Translations under genes and position numbers: made by a program
Assembly: GCF_050947335.1 (NCBI RefSeq)
Contig: NW_027473340.1
Coordinates: 62,001-126,000, forward strand
Direction of reading: 5' to 3'
DNA: 64,000 nt
Origin: Megachile rotundata
Lineage: Eukaryota; Arthropoda; Insecta; Hymenoptera; Megachilidae
Shown: positions 43,928 through 59,683 of the stretch, in pieces
Numbering within the stretch: position 1 is the stretch's first letter
Layout: each line of letters opens with the position of its first letter
The notes under the pieces: generated by a model
Databases searched by the model: none
What the model saw: the letters and a program-made list of their open reading frames with translations, nothing else
What the model was told of the DNA's origin: nothing

Positions 43928-44879
43928 AATCACAGTCATCCAATCACAATCATACAATCACAATCATACTATCACAATCATACAATCAGAATCATACAAT
44001 CACAATCATGCAATCACACTCATACAATCACAATCATACAATCACAATCATACAATCACAATCATACAATCACAATCAAAGAATCACAATCATACAATCA
44101 CAGTCATACAATCGCAAGCATACAATCACAATCATACAATCTCAATCATACAATCACAATCATACAATCATAATCATACAATTACAATCATACATCACAA
44201 TCATACAATCACAATCATACAATCGCAATCATACAATCACAATCATACAATCGCAATCATACAATTACAATCTCGCAAATACAATCTCCCACATACAATC
44301 ATACAATCACAATCATACAATCACAATCATACAATCATAATCATACAATTACAATCATACATCACAATCATACAATCACAATCATACAATCGCAATCATA
44401 CAATCACAATCATACAATCGCAATCATACAATTACAATCTCCCAAATACAATCTCCCAAATACAATCTCCCAAATACAATCATACATGCACAATCATACA
44501 ATCACAATCATACAATCACAATCATACAATCACAATCATACAATCACAATCATACTATCACAATTATACAATCACAATCATACAATCACAATCATACAAT
44601 CACAATCATACAAGCACAATCATACATTCAAAAACATGCAATCACAATCATACAATCACAATCATGCAATCACAATCATACAATCAGAATCATACAATCA
44701 CAATTATTCAATAACAATCGTACAATCACAATCGCACAATCACAATCGCACAACCACAGTCATACAATCACACTCATACAATCACAATCATACAATCACA
44801 ATCATACAATCACAATCATACAATCACAATCATACAATCGCAATCATACAATCACAATCATACAATCGCAATCATACAA

Positions 44880-45960
44880 TCACAATCATACAATCTCAAT
44901 CATACAATCACAATCATACTATCACAATCATACAATCACAATCATACAATCACAATCACACAATCACAATCATACAATCACAATCATACAATCACAATCA
45001 TACAATCACAATCATACAATCACAATCATACAATCACAATCATACAATCACAATCATACAATCACAATCATACATTCAAAATCATGCAATCACAATCATA
45101 CAATCACAATCATGCAATCACAATCATACAATCAGAATCATACAATCACAATCATATAATCACAATCATACAATCGAATTCCTACAATCGCAATCATACA
45201 ATCACAATCATACAATCGCAATCATACAATTACAATCTCCCAAATACAATCTCCCAAATACAATCTCCCAAATACAATCATACAATCACAATCATACAAT
45301 CATAATCATACAATCACAATCATACAATCACAATCATACAATCACAATCATACTATCACAATCATACAATCACAATCATACAATCACAATCATGCAATCA
45401 CAATCATACATTCAACATCATGCAATCACAATCATACAATCACAATCATGCAATCACAATCATACAATCATAATCATACAATCACAATCATACAATCACA
45501 ATCATACAATCACAATCATATATTCAAAATCATGCAATCACAATCATACAATCACAATCATGCAATCACAATCATACAATCACAATCATACATTCAAAAT
45601 TATGCAATCACAATCATACAATCACAACCATGCAATCACAATCATACAATCACAATCATACAATCACAATCATACAATCACGATCATACAATCACAATCA
45701 TACAATCACAATCATACAATCACAATCATACAATCACAATCATACAATCACAATCATGCAATCACAATCATACAATCGCAATCATACAATCGCAAGCATA
45801 CAATCACAATCATACAATCGCAATCATACAATTACAATCTCCCAAATACAATCTCCCAAATACAATCATACAATCACAATCATACAATCACAATCATACA
45901 ATCACAATCATACAATCACAATCATATAATCACAATCATACAATCGAATTCATACAATCG
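44880..45960 (+). repeat. B block, copy 5 (inside F copy 1)
   Basis: The block has the order of the B copies far to the left: actatc 44,918, acattcaaaatcatg (ATG 45,084), gaattc 45,176 and 45,946 (770 bp apart), ATG before acattcaacatc 45,392. The actatc to acattc interval is 11 monomers. It has the private reading cgaattcctac at the first EcoRI site, shared only with copy 6. Confidence 0.9.
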
Positions 45961-47945
45961 CAATCATACAATCACAATCATACAATCACAATCATACAAT
46001 CACAATCATGCAATCACAAAAATACAATCATAATCATACAATCACAATCATACAATCGCAATCATACAATCACGATCATACAATCATAATCATACAATCA
46101 CAATCATACAATCATAATCATACAATTACAATCATACATCACAATCATTCAATCACAATCATACAATCACAATCATACAATCACAATCAAAGAATCACAA
46201 TCAAAGAATCACAATCATACAATCACAATCATACAATCGCAAGCATGCAATCACAATCATACAATCTCAATCATACAATCACAATCATACAATCATAATC
46301 ATACAATTACAATCATACATCACAATCATACAATCACAATCATACAATCGCAATCATACAATCACAATCATACAATCGCAATCATACAATTACAATCTCC
46401 CAAATACAATCATACAATCAAAATCCAACAATCACAATCATACAATCATAATCATACAATTACAATCATACATCACAATCATACAATCACAATCATACAA
46501 TCGCAATCATACAATCACAATCATACAATCGCAATCATACAATTACAATCTCCCAAATACAATCTCCCAAATACAATCATACAATCACAATCATACAATC
46601 ACAATCATACAATCACAATCATACAATCACAATCATACAATCACAATCATACTATCACAATCATACAATCACAATCATACAATCACAATCATACAATCAC
46701 AATCATACAATCACAATCATACAATCACAATCATACAATCACAATCATACAATCACAATCATACAATCACAATCATACATTCAAAATCATGCAATCACAA
46801 TCATACAATCACAATCATACAAAGGCAAGCATACAATCACAATCATACAATCTCAACCATACAATCACAATCATACAATCACAATCATGCAATCACAATC
46901 ATACAATCATATTCATACAATCACAATCATACAATCACAATCGTACATTCACAATCGTACAATCACAATCGCACAACCACAATCAGACAATCACACTCAT
47001 ACAATCACAATCATACAATCACAATCATACAATCACAATCATACAATCACAATCATACAATCGCAATCATACAATCACAATCATACAATCACAATCATAC
47101 TATCACAATCGTACAATCACAATCGTACAATCACAATCGCACAACCACAATCAGACAATCACAATTATACAATCACAATCATACAATCACAATCGTACAA
47201 TCACAATCATACAATCACAATCATACAATCACAATCATACTTTCACAATCATACTATCACAATCATACAATCACAATCATACAATCACAGTCATACAATC
47301 ACAATCATACAATCACAATCATACTATCACAATCATACAATCACAATCATACAATCACAATCATACAATCACACTCATACAATCACAATCATACAATCTC
47401 AATCATACAATCTCAATCATACAATCACAATCATACAATCATAATCATACAATTACAATCATACATCACAATCATGCAATCACAATCATACAATCGCAAT
47501 CATACAATCACAATCATACAATCGCAATCATACAATTGCAATCTCCCAAATACAATCTCCCAAATACAATCTCCCAAATACAATCATACAATCACAATCA
47601 TACAATCACAATCATAAAATCATAATCATACAATTACATTCATACATCACAATCATACAATCACAATCATACAATCGCAATCATACAATCACAATCATAC
47701 AATCGCAATCATACAATTACAATCTCCCAAATACAATCTCCCAAATATAATCTCCCAAATACAATCTCCCAAATACAATCATACAATCACAATCATACAA
47801 TCACAATCATACAATCACAATCATACAATCACAATCATACAATCACAATCATACAATCACAATCATACAATCACAATCATACTATCACAATCATACAATC
47901 ACAATCATACAATCACAATCATACAATCACAATCATACAATCACA

Positions 47946-48725
47946 ATCAAAGAATCACAATCATACAATCACAATCATACAATCTCAATCATACAATCAC
48001 AATCATACAATCGCAATCATACAATCACAATCATACAATCACAATCATACAATCACAATCATACAAAGGCAAGCATACAATCACAATCATACAATCTCAA
48101 CCATACAATCACAATCATACAATCACAATCATGCAATCACAATCATACAATCATATTCATACAATCACAATCATACAATCACAATCGTACATTCACAATC
48201 GTACAATCACAATCGCACAACCACAATCAGACAATCACACTCATACAATCACAATCATACAATCACAATCATACAATCACAATCATACAATCACAATCAT
48301 ACAATCGCAATCATACAATCACAATCATACAATCACAATCATACTATCACAATAGTACAATCACAATCGTACAATCACAATCGCACAACCACAATCAGAC
48401 AATCACAATTATACAATCACAATCATACAATCACAATCGTACAATCACAATCATACAATCACAATCATACAATCACAATCATACTTTCACAATCATACTA
48501 TCACAATCATACAATCACAATCAAAGAATCACAATCATACAATCACAATCATACAATCGCAAGCATGCAATCACAATCATACAATCTCAATCATGCAATC
48601 ACAATCATACAATCATATTCATACAATCACAATCATACAATCACAATCGTACATTCACAATCGTACAATCACAATCGCACAACCACAATCAGACAATCAC
48701 ACTCATACAATCACAATCATACAAT
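47946..48725 (+). repeat. Spacer between F copies with two cassette copies
   Basis: The spacer holds an aaagaatc monomer, then an acaaagg cassette (48,063; ATG 48,131), then a second cassette-like part (ATG 48,593) that lacks the acaaagg start and follows an acaatctcaatcatgc monomer. The ATG spacing is 462 bp, 33 monomers. An acaatagtac change lies near 48,353. Confidence 0.85.
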
Positions 48726-51700
48726 CACAATCATACAATCACAATCATACAATCACAATCATACAATCACAATCATACAATCACAATCATACAATCACAA
48801 TCATACTATCACAATCGTACAATCACAATCGTACAATCACAATCGCACAACCACAATCAGACAATCACAATTATACATTCAAAATCATGCAATCACAATC
48901 ATACAATCACAATCGCGCAATCACAATCATACAATCAGAATCATACAATCACAATCATTCAATAACAATCGTACAATCACAATCGCACAATCACAATCGC
49001 ACATCCACAATCAGACAATCACACTCATACAATCACAACCATACAATCACAATCATACAATCATAATCATACAAATAGAATCATACATCACAATCATACA
49101 ATCACAATCATACAATCGCAATCATACAATCACAATCATACTTTCACATTCATACAATCACAATCATACAATCACAATCATACAATCACACTCATACAAT
49201 CACAATCATACAATCACAATCATACAATCACAATCATACAATCGCAATCATACAATCACAATCATACAATCTCAATCATACAATCACAATCATAGAATCA
49301 TAATCATACAATTACAATCATACATCACAATCATACAATCACAATCATACAATCGCAATCATACAATCACAATCATACAATCATAATCATACAATTACAA
49401 TCATACATCACAATCATACAATCACAATCATACAATCGCAATCATACAATCACAATCATACAATCATAATCATACAAATAGAATCATACATCACAATCAT
49501 ACAATCACAATCATACAATCGCAATCATACAATCATAATCATACAATCACAATCATACAATCACAATCATACAATCAATATCATACAATCACAATCATAC
49601 AATCGCAAGCATACAATCACAATCATACAATCTCAATCATACAATCACAATCATACAATCATAATCATACAAATAGAATCATACATCACAATCATACAAT
49701 CACAATCATACAATCGCAATCATACAATCACAATCATACTTTCACAATCATACAATCACAATCATACAATCACAATCATACAATCACACTCATACAATCA
49801 CAATCATACAATCACAATCATACAATCACAATCATACAATCGCAATCATACAATCACTATCATACAATCTCAATCATACAATCACAATCATACAATCATA
49901 ATCATACAATTACAATCATACATCACAATCATACAATCACAATCATACAATCGCAATCATACAATCACAATCATACAATCACAATCATACAATCATAATC
50001 ACACAATTACAATCATACATCACAATCATACAATCACAATCATACAATCGCAATCATACAATCACAATCATACAATCGCAATCATACAATTACAATCTCC
50101 CAAATACAATCTCCCAAATACAATCTCCCAAATATAATCATACAATCACAATCATACAATCACAATCATACTTTCACAATCATACTATCACAATCATACA
50201 ATCACAATCATACAATCACAGTCATCCAATCACAATCATACAATCACAATCATACTATCACAATCATACAATCAGAATCATACAATCACAATCATGCAAT
50301 CACACTCATACAATCACAATCATACAATCACAATCATACAATCACAATCATACAATCACAATCAAAGAATCACAATCATACAATCACAGTCATACAATCG
50401 CAAGCATACAATCACAATCATACAATCTCAATCATACAATCACAGTCATACAATCATAATCATACAATTACAATCATACATCACAATCATACAATCACAA
50501 TCATACAATCGCAATCATACAATCACAATCATACAATCGCAATCATACAATTACAATCTCCCAAATACAATCTCCCACATACAATCATACAATCACAATC
50601 GTACAATCACAATCATACAATCATAATCATACAATTACAATCATACATCACAATCATACAATCACAATCATACAATCGCAATCATACAATCACAATCATA
50701 CAATCGCAATCATACAATTACAATCTCCCAAATACAATCTCCCAAATACAATCTCCCAAATACAATCATACATGCACAATCATACAATCACAATCATACA
50801 ATCACAATCATACAATCACAATCATACAATCACAATCATACTATCACAATTATACAATCACAATCATACAATCACAATCATACAATCACAATCATACAAG
50901 CACAATCATACATTCAAAAACATGCAATCACAATCATACAATCACAATCATGCAATCACAATCATACAATCAGAATCATACAATCACAATTATTCAATAA
51001 CAATCGTACAATCACAATCGCACAATCACAATCGCACAATCACAATCGCACAACCACAGTCATACAATCACACTCATACAATCACAATCATACAATCACA
51101 ATCATACAATCACAATCATACAATCACAATCATACAATCGCAATCATACAATCACAATCATACAATCTCAATCATACAATCACAATCATACTATCACAAT
51201 CATACAATCACAATCATACAATCACAATCATACAATCACAATCATACAATCACAATCATACAATCACAATCATACAATCACAATCATACAATCACAATCA
51301 TACAATCACAATCATACAATCACAATCATACAATCACAATCATACAATCACAATCATACAATCACAATCATACATTCAAAATCATGCAATCACAATCATA
51401 CAATCACAATCATGCAATCACAATCATACAATCAGAATCATACAATCACAATCATATAATCACAATCATACAATCGAATTCCTACAATCGCAATCATACA
51501 ATCACAATCATACAATCGCAATCATACAATTACAATCTCCCAAATACAATCTCCCAAATACAATCTCCCAAATACAATCATACAATCACAATCATACAAT
51601 CATAATCATACAATCACAATCATACAATCACAACCATACAATCACAATCATACTATCACAATCATACAATCACAATCATACAATCACAATCATGCAATCA

Positions 51701-54700
51701 CAATCATACATTCAACATCATGCAATCACAATCATACAATCACAATCATGCAATCACAATCATACAATCATAATCATACAATCACAATCATACAATCACA
51801 ATCATACAATCACAATCATACATTCAAAATCATGCAATCACAATCATACAATCACAATCATGCAATCACAATCATACAATCACAATCATACATTCAAAAT
51901 TATGCAATGACAATCATACAATCACAACCATGCAATCACAATCATACAATCACAATCATACAAACACGATCATACAATCACGATCATACAATCACAATCA
52001 TACAATCACAATCATACAATCACAATCATACAATCACAATCATACAATCACAATCATGCAATCACAATCATACAATCGCAATCATACAATCGCAAGCATA
52101 CAATCACAATCATACAATCGCAATCATACAATTACAATCTCCCAAATACAATCTCCCAAATACAATCATACAATCACAATCATACAATCACAATCATACA
52201 ATCACAATCATACAATCACAATCATACAATCACAATCATACAATCACAATCATATAATCACAATCATACAATCGAATTCATACAATCGCAATCATACAAT
52301 CACAATCATACAATCACAATCATACAATCACAATCATGCAATCACAAAAATACAATCATAATCATACAATCACAATCATACAATCGCAATCATACAATCA
52401 CGATCATACAATCATAATCATACAATCACAATCATACAATCATAATCATACAATTACAATCATACATCACAATCATTCAATCACAATCATACAATCACAA
52501 TCATACAATCACAATCAAAGAATCACAATCAAAGAATCACAATCATACAATCACAATCATACAATCGCAAGCATGCAATCACAATCATACAATCTCAATC
52601 ATACAATCACAATCATACAATCATAATCATACAATTACAATCATACATCACAATCATACAATCACAATCATACAATCGCAATCATACAATCACAATCATA
52701 CAATCGCAATCATACAATTACAATCTCCCAAATACAATCATACAATCAAAATCAAACAATCACAATCATACAATCATAATCATACAATTACAATCATACA
52801 TCACAATCATACAATCACAATCATACAATCGCAATCATACAATCACAATCATACAATCGCAATCATACAATTACAATCTCCCAAATACAATCTCCCAAAT
52901 ACAATCATACAATCACAATCATACAATCACAATCATACAATCACAATCATACAATCACAATCATACAATCACAATCATACTATCACAATCATACAATCAC
53001 AATCATACAATCACAATCATACAATCACAATCATACAATCACAATCATACAATCACAATCATACAATCACAATCATACAATCACAATCATACATTCAAAA
53101 TCATGCAATCACAATCATACAATCACAATCACGCAATCACAATCATACAATCAGAATCATACAATCACAATCATTCAATAACAATCGTACAATCACAATC
53201 GCACAATCACAATCGCACAACCACAATCAGACAATCACACTCATACAATCACAACCATACAATCACAATCATACAATCATAATCATACAAATAGAATCAT
53301 ACATCACAATCGTACAATCACAATCATACAATCGCAATCATACAATCACAATCATACTTTCACAATCATACAATCACAATCATACAATCACAATCATACA
53401 ATCACACTCATACAATCACAATCATACAATCACAATCATACAATCACAATCATACAATCGCAATCATACAATCACAATCATACAATCTCAATCATACAAT
53501 CACAATCATACAATCACAATCATACAATCACAATCATACAATCACAATCATACAATCACAATCATACAATCACAATCATACAAAGGCAAGCATACAATCA
53601 CAATCATACAATCTCAACCATACAATCACAATCATACAATCACAATCATGCAATCACAATCATACAATCATATTCATACAATCACAATCATACAATCACA
53701 ATCGTACATTCACAATCGTACAATCACAATCGCACAACCACAATCAGACAATCACACTCATACAATCACAATCATACAATCACAATCATACAATCACAAT
53801 CATACAATCACAATCATACAATCGCAATCATACAATCACAATCATACAATCACAATCATACTATCACAATCGTACAATCACAATCGTACAATCACAATCG
53901 CACAACCACAATCAGACAATCACAATTATACAATCACAATCATACAATCACAATCGTACAATCACAATCATACAATCACAATCATACAATCACAATCATA
54001 CTTTCACAATCATACTATCACAATCATACAATCACAATCATACAATCACAGTCATACAATCACAATCATACAATCACAATCATACTATCACAATCATACA
54101 ATCACAATCATACAATCACAATCATACAATCACACTCATACAATCACAATCATACAATCTCAATCATACAATCTCAATCATACAATCACAATCATACAAT
54201 CATAATCATACAATTACAATCATACATCACAATCATGCAATCACAATCATACAATCGCAATCATACAATCACAATCATACAATCGCAATCATACAATTGC
54301 AATCTCCCAAATACAATCTCCCAAATACAATCTCCCAAATACAATCATACAATCACAATCATACAATCACAATCATAAAATCATAATCATACAATTACAT
54401 TCATACATCACAATCATACAATCACAATCATACAATCGCAATCATACAATCACAATCATACAATCGCAATCATACAATTACAATCTCCCAAATACAATCT
54501 CCCAAATATAATCTCCCAAATACAATCTCCCAAATACAATCATACAATCACAATCATACAATCACAATCATACAATCACAATCATACAATCACAATCATA
54601 CAATCACAATCATACAATCACAATCATACAATCACAATCATACAATCACAATCATACAATCACAATCATACTATCACAATCATACAATCACAATCATACA

Positions 54701-54735
54701 ATCACAATCATACAATCACAATCATACAATCACAA
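48726..54735 (+). repeat. F segment, copy 2 (about 6.0 kb)
   Basis: Landmarks match F copy 1: attc 48,877 (third E unit start), cagtcatcc at about 50,219, ATG 50,294, ATG 50,772, ATG 51,384, gaattc 51,476, ATG 51,692, ATG 52,336, attcaaaatc 53,093, acaaagg 53,580, aaatataatc 54,504. Between 53,12x and 53,57x it carries 447 bp absent from copy 1: cacgcaatc, cagaatc, cattcaataac, cagac, acaaatag, one 13-mer, actttc and acactcat. 447 is 32 x 14 minus 1, the 1 being the 13-mer loss. Confidence 0.9.
51180..52290 (+). repeat. B block, copy 6 (inside F copy 2)
   Basis: Landmarks: actatc 51,190, acattcaaaatcatg (ATG 51,384), gaattc 51,476 and 52,274. The EcoRI spacing is 798 bp, two monomers more than the 770 of the other copies. 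The actatc to acattc interval is 13 monomers, the longest of the six. Private changes include caaacacgatc near 51,962 and tatgcaatgac near 51,902. Confidence 0.9.
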
Positions 54736-55325
54736 TCATACAATCACAATCATACAATCACAATCATACAATCACAATAATACAAGCACAATCATACATT
54801 CAAAATCATGCAATCACAATCATACAATCACAATCATGCAATCACAATCATACAATCAGAATCATACAATCACAATCATTCAATAACAATCGTACAATCA
54901 CAATCGCACAATCACAATCGCACAATCACAATCGCACAACCACAATCAGACAATCACACTCATACAATCACAACCATACAATCACAATCATACAATCACA
55001 ATCATACTATCACAATCATACAATCACAATCATACATTCAAAATCATGCAATCACAATCATACAATCACAATCATGCAATCACAATCATACAATCACAAT
55101 CATACTATCACAATCATACAATCACAATCATACATTCAAAATCATGCAATCACAATCATACAATCACAATCATGCAATCACAATCATACAATCACAATCG
55201 TACAATCACAATCGTACAATCACAATCGCACAACCACAATCAGACAATCACAATCATACAATCACAATCATACAATCACAATCATACAATCACAATCATA
55301 CAATCACAATCGTACAATCACAATC
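54736..55325 (+). repeat. Repeated catg blocks
   Basis: Several catg monomers lie close together (ATG 54,808, 54,836, 55,046, 55,074, 55,144, 55,172), each pair being acattcaaaatcatg plus a second catgcaatc 28 bp on. The 54,808 block has the long cgcacaatc run, with three consecutive cgcac monomers. No gene is present. Confidence 0.82.
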
Positions 55326-58300
55326 ATGCAATCACAAAAATACAATCATAATCATACAATCACAATCATACAATCGCAATCATACAATCACGATCATACA
55401 ATCATAATCATACAATCACAATCATACAATCATAATCATACAATTACAATCATACATCACAATCATACAATCACAATCATACAATCACAATCATACAATC
55501 ACAATCAAAGAATCACAATCAAAGAATCACAATCATACAATCACAATCATACAATCGCAAGCATGCAATCACAATCATACAATCTCAATCATACAATCAC
55601 AATCATACAATCATAATCATACAATTACAATCATACATCACAATCATACAATCACAATCATACAATCGCAGTCATACAATCACAATCATACAATCGCAAT
55701 CATACAATTACAATCTCCCAAATACAATCTCCCAAATACAATCATACAATCAAAATCAAACAATCACAATCATACAATCATAATCATACAATTACAATCA
55801 TACATCACAATCATACAATCACAATCATACAATCGCAATCATACAATCACAATCATACAATCGCAATCATACAATTACAATCTCCCAAATACAATCTCCC
55901 AAATACAATCATACAATCACAATCATACAATCACAATCATACAATCACAATCATACAATCACAATCATACAATCACAATCATACAATCACAATCATACTA
56001 TCACAATCATACAATCACAATCATACAATCACAATCATACAATCACAATCATACAATCACAATCATACAATCACAATCATACAATCACAATCATACAATC
56101 ACAATCATACATTCAAAATCATGCAATCACAATCATACAATCACAATCACGCAATCACAATCATACAATCAGAATCATACAATCACAATCATTCAATAAC
56201 AATCGTACAATCACAATCGCACAATCACAATCGCACATCCACAATCAGACAATCACACTCATACAATCACAACCATACAATCACAATCATACAATCATAA
56301 TCATACAAATAGAATCATACATCACAATCATACAATCACAATCATACAATCGCAATCATACAATCACAATCATACTTTCACAATCATACAATCACAATCA
56401 TACAATCACAATCATACAATCACACTCATACAATCACAATCATACAATCACAATCATACAATCACAATCATACAATCGCAATCATACAATCACAATCATA
56501 CAATCTCAATCATACAATCACAATCATAGAATCATAATCATACAATTACAATCATACATCACAATCATACAATCACAATCATACAATCGCAATCATACAA
56601 TCACAATCATACAACCACAATCATACAATCATAATCATACAATTACAATCATACATCACAATCATACAATCACAATCATACAATCACAATCATGCAATCA
56701 CAATCATACAATCAGAATCATACAATCACAATCATTCAATAACAATCATACATTCAAAATCATGCAATCACAATCATACAATCACAATCATGCAATCACA
56801 ATCATACAATCAGAATCATACAATCACAATCATTCAATAACAATCGTACAATCACAATCGTACAATCACAATCGCACAACCACAATCATACAATCAATAT
56901 CATACAATCACAATCATACAATCGCAAGCATACAATCACAATCATACAATCTCAATCATACAATCACAATCATACAATCATAATCATACAAATAGAATCA
57001 TACATCACAATCATACAATCACAATCATACAATCGCAATCATACAATCATAATCATACAATCACAATCATGCAATCACAAAAATACAATCATAATCATAC
57101 AATCACAATCATACAATCGCAATCATACAATCACGATCATACAATCATAATCATACAAATAGAATCATACATCACAATCATACAATCACAATCATACAAT
57201 CGCAATCATACAATCACAATCATACTTTCACAATCATACAATCACAATCATACAATCACAATCATACAATCACACTCATACAATCACAATCATACAATCA
57301 CAATCATACAATCACAATCATACAATCACAATCATACAATCACAATCATACAATCACAATCATACAATCACAATCATACTATCACAATCGTACAATCACA
57401 ATCGTACAATCACAATCGCACAACCACAATCAGACAATCACAATTATACAATCACAATCATACAATCACAATCATACAATCACAATCATACAATCACAAT
57501 CATACAATCACAATCATGCAATCACAATCATACAATCAGAATCATACAATCACAATCATTCAATAACAATCGTACAATCACAATCGCACAATCACAATCG
57601 CACAACCACAATCAGACAATCACACTCATACAATCACAACCATACAATCACAATCATACAATCACAATCATACCATCACAATCATACTTTCACAATCATA
57701 CAATCACAATCATACAATCACAATCATACAATCACAATCATACAATCACAGTCATACAATCACAATCATACAATCACAATCATACTATCACAATCATACA
57801 ATCACAATCATACAATCACAATCATACAATCACAATCATACAATCACAATCATACAATCATAATCATACAATCACAATCATACAATCACAATCATACAAT
57901 CAATATCATACAATCACAATCATACAATCGCAAGCATACAATCACAATCATACAATCTCAATCATACAATCACAATCATACAATCATAATCATACAAATA
58001 GAATCATACATCACAATCATACAATCACAATCATACAATCGCAATCATACAATCATAATCATACAATCACAATCATGCAATCACAAAAATACAATCATAA
58101 TCATACAATCACAATCATACAATCGCAATCATACAATCACGATGATACAATCATAATCATACAATCACAATCATACAATCATAATCATACAATTACAATC
58201 ATACATCACAATCATACAATCACAATCATACAATCACAATCATACAATCACAATCAAAGAATCACAATCAAAGAATCACAATCAAAGAATCACAATCATA

Positions 58301-59235
58301 CAATCACAATCATACAATCGCAAGCATGCAATCACAATCATTCAATCTCAATCATACAATCACAATCATACAATCATAATCATACAATTACAATCATACA
58401 TCACAATCATACAATCACAATCATACAATCGCAGTCATACAATCACAATCATACAATCGCAATCATACAATTACAATCTCCCAAATACAATCATACAATC
58501 AAAATCATACAATCACAATCATACAATCACAATCATACAATCACAATCATACAATCACAATCATACTATCACAATCATACAATCACAATCATACAATCAC
58601 AATCATACAATCACAATCATACAATCACAATCATACAATCACAATCATACAATCACAATCATACAATCACAATCATACATTCAAAATCATGCAATCACAA
58701 TCATACAATCACAATCACGCAATCACAATCATACAATCAGAATCATACAATCACAATCATTCAATAACAATCGTACAATCACAATCGCACAATCACAATC
58801 GCACATCCACAATCAGACAATCACACTCATACAATCACAACCATACAATCACAATCATACAATCATAATCATACAAATAGAATCATACATCACAATCATA
58901 CAATCACAATCATACAATCGCAATCATACAATCACAATCATACTTTCACAATCATACAATCACAATCATACAATCACAATCATACAATCACACTCATACA
59001 ATCACAATCATACAATCACAATCATACAATCACAATCATACAATCACAATCATACAATCACAATCATACCATCACAATCATACTTTCACAATCATACAAT
59101 CACAATCATACAATCACAATCATACAATCACAGTCATACAATCACAATCATACAATCACAATCATACTATCACAATCATACAATCACAATCATACAATCA
59201 CAATCATACAATCACAATCATACAATCACAATCAT
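55326..59235 (+). repeat. Long-range copy of 36,780-40,600 (offset about 18.5 kb)
   Basis: Landmark pairs: cacaaaaatac ATG 36,780 and 55,326 (18,546); catg ATG 38,216 and 56,762 (18,546); caatta 38,925 and 57,441 (18,516); cacaaaaatac ATG 39,573 and 58,075 (18,502); triple aaagaatc 39,754 and 58,256 (18,502). The interior differs: 57,069-57,420 contains an extra cacaaaaatac and acaaatag module, and the acaaagg cassette of 38,568 is missing. One cgatgat change near 58,141 is private. Confidence 0.85.
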
Positions 59236-59683
59236 ACAAAGGCAAGCATACAATCACAATCATACAATCTCAACCATACAATCACAATCATACAATCACA
59301 ATCATGCAATCACAATCATACAATCATATTCATACAATCACAATCATACAATCACAATCGTACATTCACAATCGTACAATCACAATCGCACAACCACAAT
59401 CAGACAATCACACTCATACAATCACAATCATACAATCACAATCATACAATCACAATCATACAATCACAATCATACAATCACAATCATACAATCACAATCA
59501 TACAATCACAATCATACAATCACAATCATACTATCACAATCGTACAATCACAATCGTACAATCACAATCGCACAACCACAATCAGACAATCACAATTATA
59601 CATTCAAAATCATGCAATCACAATCATACAATCACAATCACGCAATCACAATCATACAATCAGAATCATACAATCACAATCAT
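59236..59683 (+). repeat. 448-bp perfect-looking tandem duplication, left copy
   Basis: This copy runs from acaaaggcaagcat through the cassette, ten consensus-type monomers, actatc (59,530), cgtac pair, cgcacaacc, cagac, acaattatac, acattcaaaatcatg, cacgcaatc and cagaatc. It ends where the next acaaagg begins. Period is exactly 448 = 32 x 14: acaaagg 59,236 and 59,684, ATG 59,304 and 59,752, ctatc 59,531 and 59,979, attc 59,602 and 60,050. I saw no difference between the copies by eye. Confidence 0.92.

Larger units (their letters stand above)
42440..47945 (+). repeat. F segment, copy 1 (about 5.5 kb)
   Basis: This overlaps E copy 2 and extends right through ctcccacat, acatgcacaatc (ATG 44,486), a B block (actatc 44,918 to gaattc 45,946), cacaaaaatac (46,008), an acaaagg cassette (46,819) and ctcccaaatataatc (47,743). 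Offset to copy 2: 6,286 (42,521-44,486), 6,300 (45,084-45,630), 6,328 (46,008), 6,314 (46,779), 6,761 (46,819-47,743), 6,789 (47,882). The jump of 447 bp marks a segment missing here and present in copy 2. Confidence 0.9.
5212..52279 (+). repeat. Dispersed EcoRI-site monomer acaatcgaattcat (at least 14 sites)
   Basis: The consensus has no EcoRI site, but the variant acaatcgaattcat creates one (gaattc). Sites seen: 5,212; 9,332; 10,102; 13,048; 13,818; 14,530; 20,884; 21,654; 22,282; 35,935; 45,176; 45,946; 51,476; 52,274. Pairs within B blocks are spaced 770, 770, 770, 770 and 798 bp. Each site follows a catataatc monomer. The site at the expected place in B copy 4 (about 22,897) is lost by a c-to-g change. 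Confidence 0.9.
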
